DNA from: Gemmatimonadota bacterium
GTDB taxonomy: Bacteria; Gemmatimonadota; Gemmatimonadetes; Gemmatimonadales; GWC2-71-9
Assembly (NCBI GenBank): GCA_024641745.1
Contig: JAHECL010000011.1
Coordinates: forward strand, 1 to 39,387
Length of the DNA stretch: 39,387 bases
Direction: 5' to 3'
The position numbers and the translations under genes were made by a program. Within the stretch, counting starts at the first letter, position 1, and each line of letters begins with the position of its first letter. Below the pieces are notes generated by a model. The model was not told where the DNA came from. It searched no databases and was given only the letters and a program-made list of their open reading frames with translations. Positions 26,151-33,289 of the stretch are shown piece by piece.

Positions 26151-28141
26151 CCCGCCAGCGCGCTGGCGGCGGTGGTGTAGGGACTGGCCAGGTACAGCTG
26201 TCCCGGTCCGGACCGGCCGGGGAAGTTGCGGTTGATGGCGCTGACCGTGACGGTCTTCCGGTCGTAACTCACGCCCGGCCCGGCGTTGATGCAGGCCCCG
26301 CACGATGGTTCGATGATCTCCGCCCCCACCGCCTCGAAGATGTCGACGTATCCCCGCTCCGTCGCATACCGCTTCACGTCCTGGCTGCCGAACTGGATGT
26401 AGAACCGGACGTCCGGATGAATCCGTTCCCCCGCCTCGGCCGCCTCGCGCAGCACCGCCGCGTACATGTCCATGTCTTCCTTCTTCCCCGCGGTGCAGCT
26501 CCCGGCGTAGGCGATGTCGAGACGGACCCGTTCGCCCAGCTCCCGGATGAACTGGCCATTGCCGGGGTCGCCGGGCAGCGCGATCATCGGCTCGAGGGAG
26601 GAGGCGTCGATGTCGATGACTTCCTCGTAGTCGGCTTCGGGGTCGGAGAAGAGCCCCTCCAGCATCGCCTCGACCTCCGCCCGTGGCAGTCCGCGCTCCC
26701 GCGCCAGGTACTCGACCGTCACCGCATCCGGCGCCACGATGCCGGTGAACGCCCCGACCTCCGCCGCCATGTTGGTCATGGTGGCGCGCTCGTCGATCGA
26801 CAGCGCCCGCACGGCGTCGCCGGCGTACTCGACGATCTTCCCGATGGCCCGGCCGCTCTTGACGTAGGGATGCCGCAGGATCTGGAGCATGAAGTCCTTG
26901 GCGGTCACGTTTGCCGGCTTCCGCCCGTTCACGCGGATCAGCACCGACGGCGGCACCTTCAGACGCACGTCCTTGGTGAGCCAGGAGTTGAAGATGGCGG
27001 TCGTGCCGACCCCGAAGGCCACGCAGCCGACGGCGCCGCTGTGCGGGGTGTGGCTGTCGCTGCCGATGACGACCTGCCCGGGCAGGACGTGCCGCTCCAG
27101 CATCTTCGAGTGGCAGATCGCCTCGGATCCCTGGACGATGCTGTTCAGCGCGGTGCGGGGCAGTTCGCCGTAGAGCGTGATGCCCTGTTCCGCGGCGAAG
27201 TCCTCCTGCTTCTTCTTCAGCTCGAGCGCCACATCGAGCAGGCCTTCCGCCTTCCGGGCGTCGGTCATCGCCAGCTCGAGGAACGTCAGGTGATCGCGAA
27301 AGAAGAAGACCGACCCGGGGTCGACGACCTTCTCGTTCTCGCCCACGAAATCCCGCCAGAAGATGGCCGCCATCGGCGTGACGTATTCGTGGCTGAAGCG
27401 GATATCGGTGCGGACAAATCCCTCGTCGCCCGGCTTCACGAAGGGAACACCGACCTGGTCGCCGGAGAGGTCCGTGACCCAGCGGCGGGCCAGGACCTTC
27501 TCGGCAAGGGTCATCGGCCGCGCCGGGGTCGTGACCTCCGGCACCCGCACCTTCCCCTGCAGGCGGGCGACATTGTACTGGAAGAGTCCGCCGTGCTCGA
27601 TGATGCCGCGGGTGATGCCCCCTTCGCCGTCGGTGAACACCGACAGGGGAATCGGCTCACCCCGGCGGACCCGGTCGAGCACCGAAAAGTCGGTGCTCGT
27701 GAAGACGCCGAGGTTCTGGCAGTTCTCCCGGTAAATGCGCTCGATGTTCTCGGCCACGACCAGCGTGATGCCTGCCATCAGTTCGGCATAGGGCGATTGT
27801 TCCCGGCTCGAGCCCTTGCCCCGTCGCTTCCCGCTCACCGAGGCCACGAATCCCCCGGACCGGACCGACCCGCGGGTGATGGGAAACTCCTCGCCGCACT
27901 TCAGGCCGAGATACGGGAATTCCCCGAGCGTCTGGTCGTAGTAATAGCAGATGTAGGCCGGCGTGATCTCATCGGTCGAGATGTCGTTGCGGAGCGGGAT
28001 CTCCGGCGTCCAGGCGAGGTCCGCGCCCTGCAGCTGGCGCCGGATCAGCTCCGGGGACTCCGTCAGGAAGAGGATGCGTCCGTCGAACCGGATGGCCTCG
28101 GGCAACATGGTGATGGGGCGGGACTTGAGACTTTCGAGCAT
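26090..28141 (-). CDS. Aconitase-superfamily hydro-lyase with swivel domain N-terminal to the catalytic domain
   Basis: LeuD-like RNDISTDEITPA...KGSSREQSPYAELMAGITLVVAENIERIYRENCQN, then LeuC/Acn-like GSDSHTPHSGAVG, GSCTAGKKED, PSCGACINAGPG. Confidence 0.85.
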   Translation of the reverse strand: MLESLKSRPITMLPEAIRFDGRILFLTESPELIRRQLQGADLAWTPEIPLRNDISTDEITPAYICYYYDQTLGEFPYLGLKCGEEFPITRGSVRSGGFVASVSGKRRGKGSSREQSPYAELMAGITLVVAENIERIYRENCQNLGVFTSTDFSVLDRVRRGEPIPLSVFTDGEGGITRGIIEHGGLFQYNVARLQGKVRVPEVTTPARPMTLAEKVLARRWVTDLSGDQVGVPFVKPGDEGFVRTDIRFSHEYVTPMAAIFWRDFVGENEKVVDPGSVFFFRDHLTFLELAMTDARKAEGLLDVALELKKKQEDFAAEQGITLYGELPRTALNSIVQGSEAICHSKMLERHVLPGQVVIGSDSHTPHSGAVGCVAFGVGTTAIFNSWLTKDVRLKVPPSVLIRVNGRKPANVTAKDFMLQILRHPYVKSGRAIGKIVEYAGDAVRALSIDERATMTNMAAEVGAFTGIVAPDAVTVEYLARERGLPRAEVEAMLEGLFSDPEADYEEVIDIDASSLEPMIALPGDPGNGQFIRELGERVRLDIAYAGSCTAGKKEDMDMYAAVLREAAEAGERIHPDVRFYIQFGSQDVKRYATERGYVDIFEAVGAEIIEPSCGACINAGPGVSYDRKTVTVSAINRNFPGRSGPGQLYLASPYTTAASALAGYITGWEPRTTLAGTSPASR

Positions 28142-28201
28142 GGGTGCGCGATCTCCTTGTTGCCGGAAGATGCCCGGGCGGGGGGACGGGAGCAAGGATT
28201 G

Positions 28202-28230
28202 TTGAGGCCGGGGAGAAGCGAGGGTAAGAT
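28202..28230 (+). promoter_or_regulatory. Candidate promoter, possibly leaderless
   Basis: TTGAGG - 17 nt - TAAGAT - 7 nt - ATG (28238). Confidence 0.5.
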
Positions 28231-28237
28231 TCAGTCC

Positions 28238-29137
28238 ATGCGTCCCCTCATCCTCTCGCTGCTGGCCATCCTGACCGCCGGCCCGGCCGCCGCCCAATCA
28301 GTCTGGACCATTGCCCCGCCGGTCGCCGTGATCCCGCTCGGCACGTTCCAGGATACGACGCTCTCGGAGTCCTCGGCGGCGGTCGCCAGCCGGAGCCAGC
28401 CGGGGGTCATCTGGACCCTGAACGATTCCGGCAATGCGCCGTGGCTGTACGCCGTGGACAGCGCCGGCGGGACGCTCGGCACCTTCCGGGTCACCGGGGC
28501 CGGCAATTTTGACTGGGAAACGCTCACCAGCTCCCCCTGTCCCACGGGGCACTGCCTGGTCATCGGCGACATCGGGGACAATCCGGAGACGCGCCCCAGC
28601 GTGCTGCTCTACCGGGTGCCGGAGCCGGCGATCACGTCGCGATCGGCGAGCGAGCTCGGCGCGACGGCCCCGGCCGACACCGTCCGCGTCCGGTATCCCG
28701 ACGGCCCGCACGACATCGAGGCGATCTACGCCAACGCCGCCGGCGACATCTTCTTGGTCTCGAAGGGCAGGAGCAAGGGCATCCTCCTCTTCCGGCTGCC
28801 CGTGAGCGCCTGGAGCGGCGGCGGGACGGCCACCGCGGAGTTGGTGGACTCCCTGCCGATCAAGCCGGACATCAGCATCGGGCAGTGGGTCAGCGACGCC
28901 GCCCTCTCTCCCGATGGCACGCGTGTGGCGGTGCGCACCTACTCCGCCGTCTTCTTCTTCAGCGTGGGCGCGGGCGGCCACCTGACCCCCGATCAGGGAC
29001 GCGAGTGCTTTTTCGGGATGATTGAGCCGCAGGGGGAGGGAATCACCTGGCTCGACGACCGGCGCCTCCTCCTCACCAGCGAATCGAGCTCGACCAGCCG
29101 GGGCACGCTCACACTGCTCGACTGCGGCCCGCGGTAG
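28238..29137 (+). CDS. Exported beta-propeller-like protein of unknown function
   Basis: MRPLILSLLAILTAGPAAAQ signal; repeated propeller-like strands (WTLNDSGN, IGDIGDN, DIEAIYANAAGD); ATG at 28238 is in frame with the longer ORF. Confidence 0.65.
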   Translation: MRPLILSLLAILTAGPAAAQSVWTIAPPVAVIPLGTFQDTTLSESSAAVASRSQPGVIWTLNDSGNAPWLYAVDSAGGTLGTFRVTGAGNFDWETLTSSPCPTGHCLVIGDIGDNPETRPSVLLYRVPEPAITSRSASELGATAPADTVRVRYPDGPHDIEAIYANAAGDIFLVSKGRSKGILLFRLPVSAWSGGGTATAELVDSLPIKPDISIGQWVSDAALSPDGTRVAVRTYSAVFFFSVGAGGHLTPDQGRECFFGMIEPQGEGITWLDDRRLLLTSESSSTSRGTLTLLDCGPR

Positions 29138-29138
29138 C

Positions 29139-29154
29139 GGGGGAGCACTCCCCC
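29139..29154 (+). terminator. Candidate terminator hairpin
   Basis: GGGGGA-GCAC-TCCCCC, 2 nt after stop codon; no U tract. Confidence 0.35.
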
Positions 29155-29198
29155 TCCCTGCCCGGCCGGCGCCTTCATTCTCCATCACCGTGGAATCC

Positions 29199-30842
29199 AT
29201 GCGACGCATCGCCGCACTCCTCGCCATCACCGCACTCGGTCTTCCGGTCTCCGGGGGACACGCCCAGACCGCCGTGGACAAGGCGGCCAAGGCGGTCTCC
29301 GCCGACGTGATCCAGGCCCATATCGAGTTCCTCGCGAGCGACGCCCTCGAGGGACGGGGCTCCGGCACCCGCGGTGGCGACATCGCCGCGCGCTACATCG
29401 CCGCACAGTTCGTGCGCCTGGGGCTGCAGCCGGCCGGGGACGACAGCAGCTACTTCTTCCGCGTGCCGCTCATCGGCTACACCCCTCGTCCCACTCTGTC
29501 ACTCGGCGGCGCGACGCTGGCCTATCCCGGCGACTTCGTGCTGAATCCGATGCGGTGGGATTCGCTCGTGACGGTGGATGCCCCGCTCGTCTTCGTCGGC
29601 TACGGGATCGTCGCTCCGGAGTACGGCTGGGACGACTACGCCGGCCTCGATGTGAAGGGCAAGGTCGTCGTCGTCATGGTGAACGACCCGGGGCTGCACG
29701 ATGCCGCCATCTTCAAGGGGCGGGTGCTCACCTATTACGCGCGGTGGACCTACAAGTACGAGGAAGCGGCGCGGCAGGGTGCCGCAGGCGTCCTGCTGAT
29801 CCACACCGACGAAAGCGCGACCTACCCCTGGGGGACAGTGGAGGGGAGCGGGACGGGCCAGCAGGTGCGGCTCGAGACCGCCCCGACCTCGCTCCAGGTG
29901 GCGGGATGGGTGCAGCGCGATGTGATGGCGCGCGCGTTCACGGCCGCCGGAAGCGACCTCGACCAGGCGATGACGCTGGCGGGCAAGCAGGGGTTCAAGG
30001 GGTTCGACCTGCCGGTGCAGGCGGCCGCGACGGTCCGCAGCACGATGGCGCGCACCGAGACCTACAACGTCCTCGGCCGGCTCCCCGGCTCCGATCCCGC
30101 ACTGGCGGCGGAGGTCGTGGTCCTCGGCGCCCACTACGACCACCTCGGGATCGCCAAGCCGGTCGACGGGGACTCGATCTACAACGGGGCGCGGGACAAC
30201 GCCGCCGGCGTCGGCGAGATCCTCGCGATCGCCGAGGCGATGCACCGGGCGGACCTCACGGGAAAGCGGTCCTTCCTCTTCGCCGCGTTCGGCGGTGAGG
30301 AAGCGGGCCTCCTTGGCTCCCAGGCGATGATCGACCGGCCCTTCATGCCGCTATACAATGTCGCGGCGATGCTCAACTTCGACGACCCGAATCTCTTCGG
30401 CCGGACCCGCGACGTCGCGGCGATCGGCGCCGACCAGTCTTCGCTCCTCGGCGCCCTCCAGGCCGCCGCGCGGCTCGAAGGCCTGCAGGTCAGCGAGGAC
30501 TCCTCCGCGATGTTCCGGGGCTCGTTCTTCCGGTCGGATAACTTCCCGTTCGTCCGGGCCGGGATTCCTTCGATTTCCTTCCAGCCGGGCAGCAACTACA
30601 TCGGCCGGCCCGCCACGTACTCCGAGAAGGTGAAGTCGGAGTGGACCGCCACCCGCTACCACCGGCCGCAGGACGAGTTCGGGCCCTGGTATTCGGTCGA
30701 TGGCGCCGTCCAGGAATCGCGGGTCGGGCTTCGAACCGCGATCTATGCCGCCGATGCCTCGGCCCAGCCGACCTGGGATGTGGACTCGGAGTTCCGGGCG
30801 GTCGGCGAAGCCAGGACCAGGCCGGGACAACCTGGCAAATAG
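29199..30842 (+). CDS. M28 family metallopeptidase, exported, with PA-like insert
   Basis: Signal peptide; GAHYDHLG, NGARDNAAGVGEILAIAEAM, AAFGGEEAGLLGS. Confidence 0.9.
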   Translation: MRRIAALLAITALGLPVSGGHAQTAVDKAAKAVSADVIQAHIEFLASDALEGRGSGTRGGDIAARYIAAQFVRLGLQPAGDDSSYFFRVPLIGYTPRPTLSLGGATLAYPGDFVLNPMRWDSLVTVDAPLVFVGYGIVAPEYGWDDYAGLDVKGKVVVVMVNDPGLHDAAIFKGRVLTYYARWTYKYEEAARQGAAGVLLIHTDESATYPWGTVEGSGTGQQVRLETAPTSLQVAGWVQRDVMARAFTAAGSDLDQAMTLAGKQGFKGFDLPVQAAATVRSTMARTETYNVLGRLPGSDPALAAEVVVLGAHYDHLGIAKPVDGDSIYNGARDNAAGVGEILAIAEAMHRADLTGKRSFLFAAFGGEEAGLLGSQAMIDRPFMPLYNVAAMLNFDDPNLFGRTRDVAAIGADQSSLLGALQAAARLEGLQVSEDSSAMFRGSFFRSDNFPFVRAGIPSISFQPGSNYIGRPATYSEKVKSEWTATRYHRPQDEFGPWYSVDGAVQESRVGLRTAIYAADASAQPTWDVDSEFRAVGEARTRPGQPGK

Positions 30843-31111
30843 AACACACCATACAGCCACTGTCGCGACATCACATGATTTTGGCCGGTATTAGCCCGGC
30901 TCAAACCCCATCCGGCAGATATTCTGTAAGATATTATGCAACAGATAGTTATATCGTCGCGCGTGCATGCGTACCGCCTCCTTGCATCGCCCTCCCCCTA
31001 GACCTTCTGGTATATCGAGTGTAGTTTCGCGGGCGTTCCACCCCGGAATTTCTCCGACCAGGAGCTTCTACGGAACTGCCCTCCAGCCACCGCGTCCCGC
31101 TGTCCTGGCTC

Positions 31112-32176
31112 ATGCAGCACGGCGGAGAGATCATCGCCTACCGGACCATGACGGAACTGGCTCCCGCCGGTGCCGTCGATCCTGCCGTGATCGAGGCCGC
31201 CCAGCAGGCACTGCTGGCGTCCAAGCCGGTCATGACCGTCATCAAGAAGCAGAAGGACACCGGCGTCTGGGGCGGCAATCTCCTCGGCCTGGCAGTCTCG
31301 AAGGCTCAGGGCATCAAGGACGTCGGCACCGTGCCCCAGTACCGGCGACTGCTCGAGCTGCGGGTCCCCCGCGGGGGCCGGTCCTTCAAGCTCGCCGACC
31401 GGCTCCTCTTCCGGCTGCTCTCGCGGGACGACGACCCGGCCCTGCTCTTCGAGTTCCGGAAGATGGGCTCGGGCGACCCCCACGCCGAGTCGTGGTCCCG
31501 CTGGGTCATCCGGGAGGCGTCGTGTGCGGCGCTGGCCGAGGCCGGGCACATCGACGACCCGCGCCTGCGCGGCTCGGCCCACAAAGTCGCCAGCGCGGTC
31601 TCCCAGTTTCTCCGGAGCCCGCTGTCGGAAAAGCCGTTCGTGAAGGCCGGCAAGAAGACGATCCTCCACCCGGAGGCCTACCCGCCGAGCTGGTACTCCG
31701 TGGCGATGCTCGCGGCGATGCCTTCGCTCCAGCGCGAGCGTGCCGGATTCACCGAACGGCTCGGCCATTACCTGGCGCAACCGGCACCGAAGAAGACCTA
31801 CTCCCTGCACGTCGGCAAGAAGATCGTGAAGCCGCAGCACCTGCTGCTGGGCGACCCGATCCAGGCGGACAGCAAGGGCGTCGCCAAGGACATCCCGCTG
31901 GCCCTCCATTACATCGAACTTCTGGCCAACATCGGCGCCCTGCACACCGCCCCGGTCGCCACCCGGGTCCTCTGTCGCCTGCTCAAGGACTGCGACGACA
32001 ACGGCGTCTGGCATCCCAAGAACCTCCGCAGCCTGCCCAAGGCCGCCAACAAGATCACCTATCACACCTTCCCGCTTGCCACCGAGACCAAGACGGCGGA
32101 GTCACGGCAGGTCGACCTGACGTTCCGCATCGCCCTGATCGCCAAGCAGCTGGGGTGGACGCTGGAGATGGCGTAA
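31112..32176 (+). CDS. Hypothetical protein, possibly alpha-alpha toroid/prenyltransferase-like repeats
   Basis: Long ORF with normal codon usage; GVWGGNL and GVWHPKN repeats; true start uncertain. Confidence 0.55.
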   Translation: MQHGGEIIAYRTMTELAPAGAVDPAVIEAAQQALLASKPVMTVIKKQKDTGVWGGNLLGLAVSKAQGIKDVGTVPQYRRLLELRVPRGGRSFKLADRLLFRLLSRDDDPALLFEFRKMGSGDPHAESWSRWVIREASCAALAEAGHIDDPRLRGSAHKVASAVSQFLRSPLSEKPFVKAGKKTILHPEAYPPSWYSVAMLAAMPSLQRERAGFTERLGHYLAQPAPKKTYSLHVGKKIVKPQHLLLGDPIQADSKGVAKDIPLALHYIELLANIGALHTAPVATRVLCRLLKDCDDNGVWHPKNLRSLPKAANKITYHTFPLATETKTAESRQVDLTFRIALIAKQLGWTLEMA

Positions 32177-32208
32177 GGCAGACGGGCCGCAGGCAGGATG
32201 AGCCGTCA

Positions 32209-32226
32209 CCCCGGCAATCGCCGGGG
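32209..32226 (+). terminator. Candidate terminator hairpin
   Basis: CCCCGGC-AATC-GCCGGGG; no U tract. Confidence 0.35.
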
Positions 32227-32245
32227 ACCGAGTTCATGGCGGACC

Positions 32246-32274
32246 TTGCTACATCAGTAGTTCCATCCCATACT
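32246..32274 (+). promoter_or_regulatory. Candidate promoter of the TrmB-like gene, possibly leaderless
   Basis: TTGCTA - 17 nt - CATACT - 7 nt - ATG. Confidence 0.5.
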
Positions 32275-32281
32275 ACCCGTC

Positions 32282-32968
32282 ATGCGCACCCTCAATCTCA
32301 TCCCGTTCGGGTTCACGCCGACGGAAAGCCTTGTCTACCAAGTCCTGTTAACAACTGGCCCTGGAACAGGTTATGGTATTGCGCGCGCGGCCAGCCTGGC
32401 CAGGGCGAATGCCTACAGCGCGCTCGAGGGGCTGGTGAGCAAGGGAGCTGCGCGGGTCGAGGGCGTCCGCCCGAAACGGTATCGGCCGGAGGCCCCGACT
32501 GCGCTGGTGGCCAAGATCGCGAGCGATCACGGGCAGGCCCTCGATGCCCTCCGGGAACACCTCGCGGAAATCACCGTCCCCGACTCCCCCACCCTGGTTG
32601 AGATCGAGTCGGCGCGGGGCTCCCTCCAGCTCATCGCCCACGACGTCGGGCGAGCGCAGGCCTCGGTGCGGCTGCTCGCCCCGGCTGACGCCTATCCGAT
32701 CCTGACGCCGTCCCTCCGCAAGGCCGCCGCCTCGGGGGTCTCTCTCGACCTCCGCAGCATCGATTCGGTCGCGCTGCCGTTCGCCACGGTTGGCGTGGCG
32801 CACGAGGGACACCACTGGCCCGGGCAGCCGCTGGTCGCGGTGGTGGATGAGAAGAGCGCGGTGATGGCGGCACGGACCGGCACGGAGGTCCGCGGCCACT
32901 GGAGCACCGCCCCGGCGTTCGTCGCCGCGGCGGCGCTGGCGTTCGAGCGGTTCGGGACGGCACCGTGA
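32282..32968 (+). CDS. TrmB-family transcriptional regulator
   Basis: FGFTPTESLVYQVLLTTGPGTGYGIARAASLARANAYSALEGLVSKGAARVEGVRPKRYRPEAP. Confidence 0.75.
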   Translation: MRTLNLIPFGFTPTESLVYQVLLTTGPGTGYGIARAASLARANAYSALEGLVSKGAARVEGVRPKRYRPEAPTALVAKIASDHGQALDALREHLAEITVPDSPTLVEIESARGSLQLIAHDVGRAQASVRLLAPADAYPILTPSLRKAAASGVSLDLRSIDSVALPFATVGVAHEGHHWPGQPLVAVVDEKSAVMAARTGTEVRGHWSTAPAFVAAAALAFERFGTAP

Positions 32969-33285
32969 GCAATCCGGTGGAGGACGCGCTGCGCGAGCTT
33001 CGGCGGGAATACCACGCCGAAAGCCCGGCGCGGGTGGCGGAACTGCGGCGTGTCCTGACATCGCTCGCCGGGGGCGACGAGCGCGCCGAGACGGAATTGA
33101 CCGTCCTCTGCCACCGCCTGGCGGGTTCGGGGGGAGCGTACGGGTTTCCGACCGTGAGTGTGACGGCCCGGACGATGGAGCGCCTGCTCCAGAGCGAGCC
33201 GCATTGGACCCCTGCCCGCCTCGCGGAACTCGAAGCGGGCATCCGGGAGATCGAGGACGCCTTCGCCCGGGGCGGCCCGGGCTAG
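32965..33285 (+). CDS. Stand-alone Hpt (histidine phosphotransfer) domain protein
   Basis: LTVLCHRLAGSGGAYGFPTVSVTARTMERLL; GTGA overlap with the TrmB-like gene. Confidence 0.7.
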   Translation: MSNPVEDALRELRREYHAESPARVAELRRVLTSLAGGDERAETELTVLCHRLAGSGGAYGFPTVSVTARTMERLLQSEPHWTPARLAELEAGIREIEDAFARGGPG

Positions 33286-33289
33286 CCGC

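Noticed and set aside
25790-28237. N-terminal 816 residues of the 1115-aa plus ORF
   Set aside because: Antisense to the aconitase-like gene; the real gene begins at the ATG at 28238 with a signal peptide.
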